Shown: piece after piece, positions 52,463 through 61,551 of the stretch
Position numbering within the stretch: position 1 is the stretch's first letter
Layout of the letters: each line of letters begins with the position of its first letter
Source: Hyphomicrobiales bacterium
Lineage (GTDB): Bacteria; Pseudomonadota; Alphaproteobacteria; Rhizobiales; Xanthobacteraceae
Length of the DNA stretch: 64,000 nucleotides
Assembly: GCA_017305715.1 (NCBI GenBank)
Contig: JAFKKG010000017.1
Span: 5,814-69,813, forward strand
Direction: 5' to 3'
The notes under the pieces: model-generated
The model's database searches: none
Told to the model about the DNA's origin: nothing
The model's input: the letters and a program-made list of their open reading frames with translations, nothing else
Position numbers and translations under genes: made by a program

Positions 52463-53593
52463 ATGACAGCAGATTTCGCCATCGTTGCGATTGCCAAGAA
52501 TGAAAACAGCTTCGTTGAAGAGTGGATCAACTATCATCGCAGCGTCGGGTTCGACCGAATCTATCTATATGACAATGCGGGACCGGAGGACGAATCGCTC
52601 GACTTCCTCAACGAACAATATCGTGATCTCGTTACGCTAACCAAACTGCCTGGGCCTGGACGACAATCGGCTGCCTATCGGCATTTCTGCGAGCACTACA
52701 AGAGCGAAACGCGCTGGGTCGCGTTCATCGATTTGGACGAGTTCATCGTCTTTCACAAGCATGGAAACATAGCGGGTTTCCTGTCCGAGTTCGAGGGGCT
52801 CGGAAGTATTGGGTTGACCTGGCTGATGTTCGGTCATTCAGGGCATGAAAGACGGCCCGCGGGCCTGGTGATGGACGACTATACCTGGCGCTATCCGTTC
52901 AGCTTTCCGCAGGTCAAGACTCTGTGCCGCAGCTCGGAAGTGACTGAAATTCTTTCGGTGCATAACGTCAATCACAAGGCCAGACTGATCAATGGGTTCG
53001 ACCTCGAGGGCGCTGACAAAGTATCGGTGCTTAGCGAAGGCAATCGATTTCGAGCGGACCTCGATATGACCGCCACGGTCTCGATAAACCACTATTTCTC
53101 GCGCTCGCTTGAAGACATCGAAAACAAGCTGAAGAGAGGAAGCGCGGCCGGAACCGTCAACCGAAATTTCGATTGGTTTCTCGAGAAGAAACACGTCTTC
53201 AATTCCACGCTGGATATGACGGGTCCGCGTTTGATTAGGGAGTGGGCAAACTCCGACAACCAGAGACACGGCTTTTACAAGAACAATCCCAAGATCGTGA
53301 ATCAGACTTTCAAACACGTCATAGCGGAAGATTTCGATGCCGAGTGGTATCAGAAATTCTACCCCGACCTGCACGTTCAATGCCTCTCGGCCGAGGAGCT
53401 GAAGAACCATTTCTCGCTCGTCGGAGCTCTCGATCACCGTGCCTGGAATCAGAGGGCATGGTCCGAAAGGTTCTTTGATCCCGCGCGATACAGATCCATC
53501 CATGGCGATCTCTCGGGGCTGGATAATTGTTCAGCGCGGTATCATTATTTTGTAGCCGGGCGCTTTGAGGGACGGGAAGTCTTTACGCGATAG
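52463..53593 (+). CDS. Glycosyltransferase family 2-type protein with C-terminal YPDV-type repeats
   Basis: A 376-residue protein. Residues 1-250 are a Glyco_tranf_2_4/GT92-like domain: FAIVAIAKNENSFVEEWINYHRSVGFDRIYLYDN, WVAFIDLDEFIVFHKH (DxDEF), GLTWLMFGHSGHERRP, VNHKARLIN, INHYFSRSLEDI. The C-terminus carries degenerate copies of the locus repeat (FDAEWYQKFYPDL...; FFDPARYRSIHGDLSG...YHYFVAGRFEGREVF). The ATG at 52463 lies after AGGGTAAGG. It converges with the lipoprotein gene with one base between stops. Confidence 0.82.
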   Translation: MTADFAIVAIAKNENSFVEEWINYHRSVGFDRIYLYDNAGPEDESLDFLNEQYRDLVTLTKLPGPGRQSAAYRHFCEHYKSETRWVAFIDLDEFIVFHKHGNIAGFLSEFEGLGSIGLTWLMFGHSGHERRPAGLVMDDYTWRYPFSFPQVKTLCRSSEVTEILSVHNVNHKARLINGFDLEGADKVSVLSEGNRFRADLDMTATVSINHYFSRSLEDIENKLKRGSAAGTVNRNFDWFLEKKHVFNSTLDMTGPRLIREWANSDNQRHGFYKNNPKIVNQTFKHVIAEDFDAEWYQKFYPDLHVQCLSAEELKNHFSLVGALDHRAWNQRAWSERFFDPARYRSIHGDLSGLDNCSARYHYFVAGRFEGREVFTR

Positions 53594-53594
53594 C

Positions 53595-54689
53595 TCAGTT
53601 TGCGGCCCGCGTGTGAACGCGATAATTTTTGAGTTCGATAGTCGTGTTCGCCGCACCGGTGGATTCAATGGCCAGATAGATTCCATCCAATCGAGCCGAG
53701 CTCCATCCGGAAGGAGGCGAAGCCCATGTCAGCCTCTTGAACAAGTCGCCAATATCCACGCTGATGTGGACCCACTCCGCGGAATTTCGTGCAAGGCGAG
53801 GACCTTGGAGGACTGCCTGGTAGCTGACCGTCCGTCCCTCGGCGAAGCGGCCGTCGCCGTAGAAGCAACGATCGTACGTCACATCGTGGCACTTTGGGTA
53901 AGGAGCTTGATTGTACGACGTTGAGAAATTCGGCGTTTGATCGAGGTTGACCTCCAAAAAATGTGTGCGGTTGGTTCGCGGCGGCGCCTCTGGCCAACGT
54001 CCCAGCGCGCCGACAAGGATGCGCCGACCGTTGATACCCGGCTCCGTTTTCGTCACGCCGCCGTCGCGTATCCGAATATCAAGATCGAGCAGGACCGGTG
54101 CGCTGAGGGGGGCGGCCGCCGTTTGATCGATTATCCCGACGAACATGTGACCATATTGAAGAGGCCACCCTGTTACATTGTTCTTGTGGTGATTTGCGGT
54201 ATCGAGAGACAGAACGATACGCGGTGGATTCTCGGTACTGACGATTTGCAGGTCGAGCCATTTGCCAAAGTCCGCTTCATAGTCGAAATCGCCCATGTAC
54301 GAGGATATATGCTGGTCATAATTCGCAGCGCCGGAATGGTTGTTTTTCGCATTCTCGTGCGTGACGCCCAACACCAGTGGTTTCTTTCCATGCCCGCAAT
54401 CTCCCGCGAAGCGGCCCAACGAGGGAATCAGCGTGGCATTCTCGTCCGATTGCCTGCGATAACCCGTGACAAACCCGATGCAGGCTTCGGAGAAATCGGG
54501 GTATGCCGTTAGAGTTTCGCCGCGCGGCGCCTGATTTGTGGGGGCCGCAGGGCTTGATCGGGGATCGTCGGCCAGGCCGGATACGCAGCTCGCGAGGATG
54601 GCCGCTAAGGTCGAAAGCGCGGTGAGCGCCGAGCAGCGTGAGGGATGCGTAATTCTTCCGGCGCGGTATGATAAATGCGTCTTCAGCAT
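53595..54689 (-). CDS. Predicted secreted lipoprotein of unknown function
   Basis: A 364-residue protein from MLKTHLSYRA. A hydrophobic stretch (ALSTLAAILASC) ends in a lipobox-like LASC, so the mature protein may start at that Cys and be lipid-anchored. The rest is a Gly/Asn/aromatic-rich extracellular type domain (YDQHISSYMGDFDYEADFGKWLDLQIV; HFLEVNLDQTPNFSTSY; SARLDGIYLAIEST) reminiscent of carbohydrate-binding beta-sandwiches. I know no family. The open frame upstream to 54875 lies over the end of rfbB and is unlikely to be used. It is the last gene of the rfbA-ugd-rfbB run, so a role in handling the glycan is likely. Confidence 0.65.
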   Translation of the reverse strand: MLKTHLSYRAGRITHPSRCSALTALSTLAAILASCVSGLADDPRSSPAAPTNQAPRGETLTAYPDFSEACIGFVTGYRRQSDENATLIPSLGRFAGDCGHGKKPLVLGVTHENAKNNHSGAANYDQHISSYMGDFDYEADFGKWLDLQIVSTENPPRIVLSLDTANHHKNNVTGWPLQYGHMFVGIIDQTAAAPLSAPVLLDLDIRIRDGGVTKTEPGINGRRILVGALGRWPEAPPRTNRTHFLEVNLDQTPNFSTSYNQAPYPKCHDVTYDRCFYGDGRFAEGRTVSYQAVLQGPRLARNSAEWVHISVDIGDLFKRLTWASPPSGWSSARLDGIYLAIESTGAANTTIELKNYRVHTRAAN

Positions 54690-54793
54690 GGCATTTTCCG
54701 ACGGACGAGGGCGATCCTCAACGGAGCAAGGCGGACGGCGTTCCGCCGGATCGACGGATGTGGCGGTGCCTTCGATCGAAACCCTCGCTTCGG

Positions 54794-55861
54794 TCAGACG
54801 CTCAAGCCCACACGCTTGGCCACGTAGCCCCGATCCAGGATCGAGCGCCACCATGGTTCCTGATCGATGTACCATTGAACGGTTTTTTCAAGGCCGCTCC
54901 TGAAAGTTTCCTCGGGGCGCCAGCCGAGTTCCCGTTCCAGTTTTGAAGCATCGATGGCATAACGCTTGTCGTGTCCCGGCCGGTCCTTGACGAATGAGAT
55001 CAGCTGCCGCCTTGAGCCGGATCGAGCAGGTGCGATGCCATCGAGCAAGTCGCAAATCTGTTCGACGACGCGCAGGTTTGTCAGCTCGTTTCCACCACCT
55101 ATATTGTAGGTTTGACCGGTCTGGCCTCGCTCGATAATGAGCGCAAGTGCTCTCGCGTGATCGTCGACGTACAGCCAGTCACGAACATTTTGTCCGTCGC
55201 CATACACCGGAAGGGGTTCGCCGGAGAGCGCCTTGATGATAATGTGTGGGATCAATTTCTCCGGAAAATGATATGGTCCGTAGTTGTTGGAGCAGTTGGT
55301 CAGCAGCGTCGGCAATCCGTAGGTTTCCTGCCAGGCGCGCACCAGATGATCGGACGCGGCCTTGCTGGCCGAATACGGCGAATTCGGCGCGTACGGGCTC
55401 TGCTCGGTAAAGCGTCCATTGGCGCCGAGTGATCCAAAGACTTCGTCAGTTGATACGTGAAGAAAGCGGAACTGGTCGCGCCGTCCCGCCGCCAACCGTC
55501 GCCAGTATCCGAGACATTCCTGCAGCAGCGTGAATGTTCCCACAACATTGGTTTGAATGAAATCGCCGGGACCATCGATCGATCGGTCGACGTGACTTTC
55601 GGCCGCAAGGTTCATCACGCCATCCGGCTGATACTTCTCGAACAAACTGCGGAGCGCGGGCCCATTGCAGATATCCGCCCGTTCGAACGAATAGTCTGGA
55701 CTTTGGTTTGCCCCGGGAATTGAATTGAGGTTGGCGGCATAGGTCAATTTGTCGATGTTGACGACGCGGGCCCCGGTATTGCCCAGCAAATGGCGGATTA
55801 CGGCGGAGCCGATAAAGCCCGCCCCGCCGGTCACGAATATCGTCGATCCCGCTAGTTGCAT
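54794..55861 (-). CDS. rfbB: dTDP-glucose 4,6-dehydratase
   Basis: A 355-residue extended SDR that turns dTDP-glucose into dTDP-4-keto-6-deoxyglucose, the second step of dTDP-rhamnose synthesis. Seen: [16 protein letters not shown], the active-site block [27 protein letters not shown] with the catalytic Tyr and Lys, and [17 protein letters not shown]. Length is normal. Its start overlaps the end of the UDP-glucose dehydrogenase gene by 10 bases, so they are co-translated. Confidence 0.93.
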   Translation of the reverse strand: MQLAGSTIFVTGGAGFIGSAVIRHLLGNTGARVVNIDKLTYAANLNSIPGANQSPDYSFERADICNGPALRSLFEKYQPDGVMNLAAESHVDRSIDGPGDFIQTNVVGTFTLLQECLGYWRRLAAGRRDQFRFLHVSTDEVFGSLGANGRFTEQSPYAPNSPYSASKAASDHLVRAWQETYGLPTLLTNCSNNYGPYHFPEKLIPHIIIKALSGEPLPVYGDGQNVRDWLYVDDHARALALIIERGQTGQTYNIGGGNELTNLRVVEQICDLLDGIAPARSGSRRQLISFVKDRPGHDKRYAIDASKLERELGWRPEETFRSGLEKTVQWYIDQEPWWRSILDRGYVAKRVGLSV

Positions 55862-57204
55862 AACGTCTCCAGAGCCGCGCGCTCACGCGCCTTGCGGGGC
55901 ATCGGCCGGCCGACACCCTCATATCTGAAACCCAATGCGAGCATCTCGCTCGGACGGTAGATGTTGCGCAGGTCCACGATGGCGGGCCGCGCCATTTCCC
56001 GCCGGATCCGATGCAGGTCCAAAGCACGGAACTCCGCCCACTCCGTGACAATGACGAGCACGTCGACGCCGCGCGCACAGGCATAGGGATCTCTGCAATA
56101 GGTGATGTCCGGCAGTTCCTTTCGGGCCTGCTCCATTCCGGCCGGATCATAGGCTTGTACGATCGCCCCCTGGTCGAGAAGGCCGGTAATCAGCGCGATC
56201 GAGGGGGCTTCGCGCATGTCGTCGGTATCTGGCTTGAACGTAAGGCCAAGTACGCCGATCTTCTTTCCATGTACGTTGTTGTCGAGCATCGCTCCGACTT
56301 TGCGCGCCATCGCGCGTTTGCGGTTTTCATTCACGGTCAGAACCGCTTCAACGATCCGCATCGGGGAATCGTGATCGAGTGCCGTTTTCAGCAGCGCGCG
56401 CGTGTCCTTTGGAAAGCAGGATCCACCAAAGCCCGGGCCGGCATGCAGGAATTTCGAACCGATCCGCTTATCCATGCCGATGCCATGCGCAACATCCTGG
56501 ATGTCCGCACCGACTTTTTCCGCCAGATCGGCGATTTCATTGATGAACGTAATTTTGGTCGCGAGAAACGCGTTGGCTGCGTATTTGATCAACTCGGCGG
56601 TACGCCGAGTAGTGAACATGAGTGGTCCAAGATTGAGACTAAGCGGGCGGTAGACGTCGGCGAGAAGGGAGCGTGCGCGTTCGTTTTCGGTCCCGATCAC
56701 GATCCGGTCCGGGTGCTTGAAATCATAAATGGCGGCCCCCTCGCGCAGGAACTCGGGGTTCGAGCCGACCGAGAAATCGGCTCCGGGATTGGTCTCGCGT
56801 ATCAAGCGCTCAATTTCGTCGGCGGTGCCGACAGGGACGGTCGATTTGGTCACTACCAGCGTAAATCCCCGTAGTGCCGCCGCGATCTCGCGCGCGGCAG
56901 CGTAAACGAAGCTGATATCGGCGTGACCGTCGCCGCGACGCGATGGCGTGCCTACCGCAATGAACACAACGTCGGCATGGCTCACTGCGTCGGCGAGCAA
57001 AGTTGTAAATCTGAGCTGGCCGGACCTGACGTTTGCTTCCACGAGGCGGTCGAGATCGGGTTCGAAAATCGGGATTTGGCCGGCGTTCAGCGCGGCGATC
57101 TTGTCGGCGTCCTTATCCACGCATGTTACCTGGTGCCCGAAGTCGGCGAAGCAGGCACCAGAAACCAAACCCACATAACCCGTGCCGATCATCGCGATAC
57201 GCAT
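55852..57204 (-). CDS. ugd: UDP-glucose 6-dehydrogenase
   Basis: About 450 residues. It oxidises UDP-glucose to UDP-glucuronate with NAD. N-terminal [24 protein letters not shown], middle [21 protein letters not shown], the catalytic Cys block [16 protein letters not shown], and [18 protein letters not shown] near the C-terminus are all present. An ATG three codons earlier (57213) is equally possible; AGGGG lies before both. It supplies acidic sugar for the surface polysaccharide. Confidence 0.92.
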   Translation of the reverse strand: MRIAMIGTGYVGLVSGACFADFGHQVTCVDKDADKIAALNAGQIPIFEPDLDRLVEANVRSGQLRFTTLLADAVSHADVVFIAVGTPSRRGDGHADISFVYAAAREIAAALRGFTLVVTKSTVPVGTADEIERLIRETNPGADFSVGSNPEFLREGAAIYDFKHPDRIVIGTENERARSLLADVYRPLSLNLGPLMFTTRRTAELIKYAANAFLATKITFINEIADLAEKVGADIQDVAHGIGMDKRIGSKFLHAGPGFGGSCFPKDTRALLKTALDHDSPMRIVEAVLTVNENRKRAMARKVGAMLDNNVHGKKIGVLGLTFKPDTDDMREAPSIALITGLLDQGAIVQAYDPAGMEQARKELPDITYCRDPYACARGVDVLVIVTEWAEFRALDLHRIRREMARPAIVDLRNIYRPSEMLALGFRYEGVGRPMPRKARERAALETLCN

Positions 57205-57290
57205 GTGGTTCATTCACCCCTGGAAGGCGGAGCCGCGTTGCGAAAAGGAGCGCCGTTCCTGCACCGCTTTTCGCAGAGGCCGAAGCGAAG

Positions 57291-58220
57291 TCACGCCAAC
57301 ATGTGAGCGGTCAGTACATGAGGTGGCGTTCCAGCGTTGATCGGAGCAGGGGCAAGCGTGTTGTGCACCGACAAGAGGTACTGCCCGTAGCTGCTCTTCG
57401 CGGCGCGATGGGCCAGCCGGTGGAATTGCTCCATGCCAATATATCGCAAACGGACCGCGATCTCCTCGATGCAGGCGATACGAAGCCCCTGCCGCTGCTC
57501 CAGGATCTGCACGAAATGGCTTGCTTCTACCAGAGTTTCGTGTGTCCCGGTGTCCAGCCATGCAAATCCCCGGCCAAGGACCTCCACGAACAGGTCTCCG
57601 CGCTCAAGATAAACGCGGTTCACGTCGGTGATCTCGAGTTCGCCGCGCGGCGACGGCTTGAGGCTGGCGGCAATGTCGAGCACGTCATTGTCGTAGAAGT
57701 ACAGACCGGTAACCGCGACGTTCGATCGCGGCTTGGACGGCTTCTCTTCGATACTGATTGCGCGCCCATGACTGTCGAGTTCGATTACGCCATAATTTTC
57801 CGGCGCCTTCACGACATAGCCAAATACTGTTGCTTCACCACTGCGCATGGCGGCGCGATTCATCAAGTCTGACAGCCCCTGACCATGAAAGATGTTGTCG
57901 CCCAGGATGAGCGCGACGTCGTCGTTTCCAACGAATTTTCGTCCAACGATGAAGGCATCCGCAAGGCCTCGCGGTTCGGTCTGGCTCGCATATGACAGGT
58001 TCAATCCGAAATCGGAACCGTCGCCGAGCAGTCGCTGAAACAATGGCTGATCCGGACGCGTGGAAATGATGAGAATGTCACGGATGCCCGCCAGCATCAG
58101 CGTGGAAAGCGGATAGTAGATCATCGGCTTGTCGAAGACGGGCAGCAACTGCTTCGAGACAACGGTAGTGATCGGATAGAGGCGTGTACCGGTTCCTCCG
58201 GCGAGGATTATGCCCTTCAT
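57291..58220 (-). CDS. rfbA: Glucose-1-phosphate thymidylyltransferase
   Basis: A 309-residue nucleotidyltransferase making dTDP-glucose, the first step to dTDP-rhamnose. [43 protein letters not shown] is the family signature, with [36 protein letters not shown] and [16 protein letters not shown]. The ATG at 58220 has an excellent AGAGGTGA site, better than the codon at 58226. It is the first gene of the minus-strand rfbA-ugd-rfbB-lipoprotein run and is divergent from rfbC. Confidence 0.94.
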   Translation of the reverse strand: MKGIILAGGTGTRLYPITTVVSKQLLPVFDKPMIYYPLSTLMLAGIRDILIISTRPDQPLFQRLLGDGSDFGLNLSYASQTEPRGLADAFIVGRKFVGNDDVALILGDNIFHGQGLSDLMNRAAMRSGEATVFGYVVKAPENYGVIELDSHGRAISIEEKPSKPRSNVAVTGLYFYDNDVLDIAASLKPSPRGELEITDVNRVYLERGDLFVEVLGRGFAWLDTGTHETLVEASHFVQILEQRQGLRIACIEEIAVRLRYIGMEQFHRLAHRAAKSSYGQYLLSVHNTLAPAPINAGTPPHVLTAHMLA

Positions 58221-58284
58221 AATCACCTCTGAATGATTTTACGGATTTCGTATACGCGATAGTCAATGCAGAGGAGATAAAAGG

Positions 58285-58301
58285 GTTTGATAAAGTTTGA
58301 T
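58285..58301. promoter_or_regulatory. Direct repeat in the divergent rfbA/rfbC promoter
   Basis: GTTTGAT-AAA-GTTTGAT: two identical heptamers with a 10-base period, one helical turn, in the 98-base region between the divergent rfbA and rfbC. TCAATGCAG also occurs twice (58263 and 58301). Same-face spacing suggests a regulator site or a bent promoter. Confidence 0.4.
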
Positions 58302-58318
58302 CAATGCAGGGGGTTTCT

Positions 58319-58939
58319 ATGCGGGTCATTCGAACGGACGTTCCTGACGTCTTCATCATCGAACCCAAGGTGTTCGGAGACCCGCGTGGATTTTTCTTCG
58401 AAGCGTTCCAATCGGAGCGCTACGCGGAATTCGGCATCAAGAGGCCGTTCGTTCAGGATAATCTTTCTCGCTCGACGTTCGGCGTGCTGCGCGGGCTCCA
58501 TATTCAGCATCCAAGGTCTCAAGGAAAGCTCGTGACCGTCTTGCGCGGGTGCGTGCTCGATGTAGCGGTTGATGTTCGAATAGGCAGTCCGACCTTCGGA
58601 AGGCATGTGGCCGTCGAGCTCAGCGAAGACAATCGACGGCAACTATGGGTGCCCAGAGGCTTCGCGCATGGTTTTGCGACGCTTTCGGAAACGGCCGACT
58701 TTTTCTACAAATGCGACGAATTTTATAGTCCCGCAGATGAGAGCGTCATCCGATGGGACGACCCGGTATTGACGATCAAGTGGGGCTTGAAGAATCCGAC
58801 AATTTCGGCACGGGATGCAGCGGGTCGATGGCTGGGTGAAATGATTTCGTTGCCGAGATACAAGGGAGAAGAGGATGCGGATATTGTTGACGGGCACGAC
58901 CGGGCAGGTTGGCGGAGCCCTCTGCGGACCGCTGGCTGA
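58319..58939 (+). CDS. rfbC: dTDP-4-dehydrorhamnose 3,5-epimerase
   Basis: A 206-residue cupin-fold epimerase, third step of dTDP-rhamnose synthesis. Seen: DPRGFFFEAFQSERYAEFGI, VQDNLSRSTFGVLRGLHIQ with the catalytic His, PRGFAHGFATLSETADFFYKC and the end block WGLKNPTISARD. The ATG at 58319 follows AGGGGG at correct spacing; the ATG at 58304 does not. The C-terminus is about 20 residues longer than usual because the frame runs 65 bases into rfbD. Confidence 0.92.
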   Translation: MRVIRTDVPDVFIIEPKVFGDPRGFFFEAFQSERYAEFGIKRPFVQDNLSRSTFGVLRGLHIQHPRSQGKLVTVLRGCVLDVAVDVRIGSPTFGRHVAVELSEDNRRQLWVPRGFAHGFATLSETADFFYKCDEFYSPADESVIRWDDPVLTIKWGLKNPTISARDAAGRWLGEMISLPRYKGEEDADIVDGHDRAGWRSPLRTAG

Positions 58940-59858
58940 TTTTGGAGAGGTCGTCCCTGTCGATCGCACGCAACTGGATCTTGCACGACCGGAAACCATC
59001 GCTGCGTCGTTAGACCTGCTGAAGCCCGATCTGGTGGTCAATCCCGCTGCTTTTACAGCGGTCGACCGTGCTGAAGACGAGAGATCGCTGGCTTTTCGCG
59101 TGAATGCGGAGGCGCCTGGGGTGATAGCCGATTGGACGGCTCGACATGATGTTCCTCTAATCCATTTTTCGACCGACTATGTGTTTGACGGGTCGGGAGA
59201 ACGACCATGGCGTGAAGATGATATACCCGCGCCGCTCTCAGTGTATGGCGAATCGAAGCTTGCTGGGGACGCCGCGGTCCGTGTTGCCGGCGGTGCGCAT
59301 CTGATAGTCCGGACGTCGTGGGTCTATTCCAATACCGGTTCGAATTTCATGCTGACGATTGCGAGACTCGCGGCCGCCAGGAAGGAACTCAGTATCGTAG
59401 CCGACCAATTTGGGGCCCCCACCTCGGCGCGCACCATCGCCGAAACCGTGATAAGGATCCTGACCCCCGAGAAAGCCGGCATCGTTGATCGGCTATCGCG
59501 CGCGCGCGGCGTCATTAATATCACGAGCGCGGGCGAGACCAGTTGGCACGGCTTCGCCACGGCAATTGTCGACGGCCTGGTTGAACGGCGTATCGACGTC
59601 AAGACGGAACGCATTCTCCCCATCGCAACAGAAGATTACCCAACCAGAGCAAGACGTCCACGCAATAGCAGGCTGGCTTCTGGCCGCTTGGAAGAGGTTT
59701 TTGGTATCACGACGATGTCCTGGCAGCATGCGCTTCAAATCGAGCTTGATGAGCTCGCTGAGTATCGCCGGGCGTCAATTTCGCCCGAACAGGGTTTCGA
59801 TGACGCAAGAGTCGAACCCGCACCTTCCAATTTCGTCGCGCTAGCTCCTCGGGATTGA
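58875..59858 (+). CDS. rfbD: dTDP-4-dehydrorhamnose reductase
   Basis: A 327-residue SDR-type reductase finishing dTDP-L-rhamnose. MRILLTGTTGQVGGALCGPL, NPAAFTAVDRAEDE, HFSTDYVFDGSGERPWREDD, VYGESKLAGD (catalytic Tyr and Lys) and RTSWVYSNTGSNF are present. The start, with GGGAGAAGAGG before it, lies inside rfbC. The last 30 residues after the usual end (ELAEYRRAS...) are not part of the family and may come from rearranged DNA downstream. Confidence 0.93.
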   Translation: MRILLTGTTGQVGGALCGPLADFGEVVPVDRTQLDLARPETIAASLDLLKPDLVVNPAAFTAVDRAEDERSLAFRVNAEAPGVIADWTARHDVPLIHFSTDYVFDGSGERPWREDDIPAPLSVYGESKLAGDAAVRVAGGAHLIVRTSWVYSNTGSNFMLTIARLAAARKELSIVADQFGAPTSARTIAETVIRILTPEKAGIVDRLSRARGVINITSAGETSWHGFATAIVDGLVERRIDVKTERILPIATEDYPTRARRPRNSRLASGRLEEVFGITTMSWQHALQIELDELAEYRRASISPEQGFDDARVEPAPSNFVALAPRD

Positions 59859-60046
59859 AGGGCGAGACGGCGTGTATGGCTGGTGCAGCTCGCTCGCTCA
59901 CGTCGACGAAATCGATCTTCGCGCGCAGGGCATCGCATTTCGACGCCACTTCCACGGTGACGGGCCCATGCGGCGACGGGTATCAATCCGGCCAGAGCAA
60001 AAAGAATCGCAAATGCAATTTTTCTAAATGTCGAACCGGCAGCCAT
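59800..60046 (-). pseudogene. Possible frameshifted start of a secreted protein
   Basis: From 60046 the minus strand reads a good signal peptide (FRKIAFAILFALAGLIPVAA). One frame over it continues HGPVTVEVASKCDALRAKIDFVDVSERAAP and IHAVSPFNPEELARRNWK before running into the 3' end of rfbD. Joined by one frameshift this would be the N-terminus of an exported protein cut off by rfbD. No family is recognised and the call is speculative. Confidence 0.3.
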
Positions 60047-60213
60047 GGCCCCAAAGCTGAAGACAAAGACGTGAAATCGTCAGTTGACCGCACCGCGAAG
60101 GCGTCAGCCCGCCGGATTCGCGCAATAGTTTCGCTGATGGATCCGTTGTGGTTGGCGGTTTGTTTTGCGATAGAGTAGCTGTATCAGGCCTAGCGGAAAG
60201 CTTTTGGATAAGA

Positions 60214-60678
60214 ATGTCAGAGCAGGAACCAGTCAAGATCGCGTCCGAAACAACGATCACGCCGACGGCGGTAAGGGGAGTCGATATCTATCGTTTCCCC
60301 TTGGTGCAGGATTCCCGTGGCGACCTGACGGTCGGAGAATTCGAGAACAGATTTCCGTTTCGTCCGAAGCGATACTTCATCGTATCGGGTGTCCCAAATG
60401 GCGAGATCCGGGGCGAGCATGCACACAAGGAGTGTCATCAGTTCCTGATCTGCGCGTATGGCCAATGCAGCGTCGCCGTCGACGACGGCGCGACCCGTCT
60501 TGAAATCCAGTTGGACAAGCCTAATGTCGGAATTTACCTTGCTCCCATGGTCTGGGGCAGACAATGGCAATACAGCGCTGATGCGGCATTGCTCGTGTTC
60601 GCCTCGGAGCTTTACGATCCGGGCGACTATATTCGGGAATATGATGCTTTTCTGAAAGCCGTGCGTCGAGCTGGTTGA
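60214..60678 (+). CDS. dTDP-4-keto-6-deoxyhexose 3,4-ketoisomerase (FdtA/QdtA, WxcM-like cupin)
   Basis: A 154-residue cupin from [51 protein letters not shown] holds the His pair (EHAHK) used for catalysis in FdtA and Qdt[38 protein letters not shown] completes the family pattern. It would take the rfbB product to a 3-keto sugar, normally followed by an FdtB-type aminotransferase. No such gene is in the window. It lies on the rfbCD strand after a 355-base gap. Confidence 0.85.
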   Translation: MSEQEPVKIASETTITPTAVRGVDIYRFPLVQDSRGDLTVGEFENRFPFRPKRYFIVSGVPNGEIRGEHAHKECHQFLICAYGQCSVAVDDGATRLEIQLDKPNVGIYLAPMVWGRQWQYSADAALLVFASELYDPGDYIREYDAFLKAVRRAG

Positions 60679-61019
60679 CGAGCGTTGCGTGGGCCTGGCG
60701 AGGATGGGCAATTGTCAGCGATGCGACACACAGCGCGTTAGCCGAGGATGACGCAGAGGGTTGGGCGGACGGGATGGGTCAATGGCTGGTAGCCAGGACC
60801 GCGGGTTTCCGCGTGCTCAAATGAAAAACAGCATTTACATCAATGCGGATTGACCGACTCTCTCCGCCAGCCCCCACTGCGCGACCGCGATAACCATTCT
60901 GGACTTGCCAGCTTCGATCGGTATCCTCCGATCCTTATCGACGGGTTTTGCCGAGCGATACGCGCCGGTGCCGCGATACCATTGCGGACTTCAGGGATTG
61001 CAGAGGGAACGAAGGCAAA
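60679..61019. other. Intergenic stretch, nothing identified
   Basis: About 340 bases with only short shadow-like frames (for example 60905-61273 plus, which overlaps the next gene). No hairpin with a T-run, clear promoter or domain-like frame was found. This marks the end of the surface-glycan locus. Confidence 0.4.
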
Positions 61020-61550
61020 ATGCCCCAGGCAATCAGATCCGGCCTTCAACGGTTGACCTATGTCGCCATGTCGCTGCTGGTGGCATGGCACACATTTGCA
61101 ATGGTGATCGGCCCCGCGCCGGAAAGCCGGATCACCGAGGCCGCCCGCGACCTGGCCCAACCCTATCTGACATTTTTCGGGCTGCAGAACCCATGGGAAT
61201 TCTTCGCGCCGTTTGTCGGCCCCGGATATCACTTCAGTTACGTGATCGAGGACAAGGCCGGCGACAAGCATAGTTTTACGCCGGCCGATCGGTTGAACAA
61301 TCTGTACCCGACGTCGATCTGGATGAAGGACCGCTATACCAGGATCATGACGGAGCCCGAGGCCTATGGCGACGCGGCCGGCGCGGCGCTGTGCCTCGAG
61401 CATGCATCGCTCAATCCGGTCAGTGTGACGCTGCTGGAAATTGAGCACAAGGATTTCGGGCCCGGCGACCTGCTGGATGGCAAATTGCCGTCCGACGCCG
61501 GGTTCTCCGTGGCGAAGACGCTGCGAACCGTGACCTGCCCGGGAAGATAA
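61020..61550 (+). CDS. Small membrane-anchored protein, partner of the HTTM protein
   Basis: A 176-residue protein with one N-terminal hydrophobic segment (about 12-32: LTYVAMSLLVAWHTFAMVIG). A periplasmic-type domain follows (FFGLQNPWEFFAPFVGPGYHFSYVIEDKAG; NLYPTSIWMKDRYTRIM; CLEHASLNPVSVTLLEIEHKDF). Function unknown. Small proteins of this kind often precede HTTM genes. The next gene starts 1 base after this stop, so the pair is certainly co-translated. Confidence 0.72.
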   Translation: MPQAIRSGLQRLTYVAMSLLVAWHTFAMVIGPAPESRITEAARDLAQPYLTFFGLQNPWEFFAPFVGPGYHFSYVIEDKAGDKHSFTPADRLNNLYPTSIWMKDRYTRIMTEPEAYGDAAGAALCLEHASLNPVSVTLLEIEHKDFGPGDLLDGKLPSDAGFSVAKTLRTVTCPGR

Positions 61551-61551
61551 A

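Noticed and set aside
59785-59860. tRNA-like T-arm (GGTTCGACTC on the minus strand) near the end of rfbD
   Set aside because: No matching acceptor stem or anticodon arm could be built within the needed distance.
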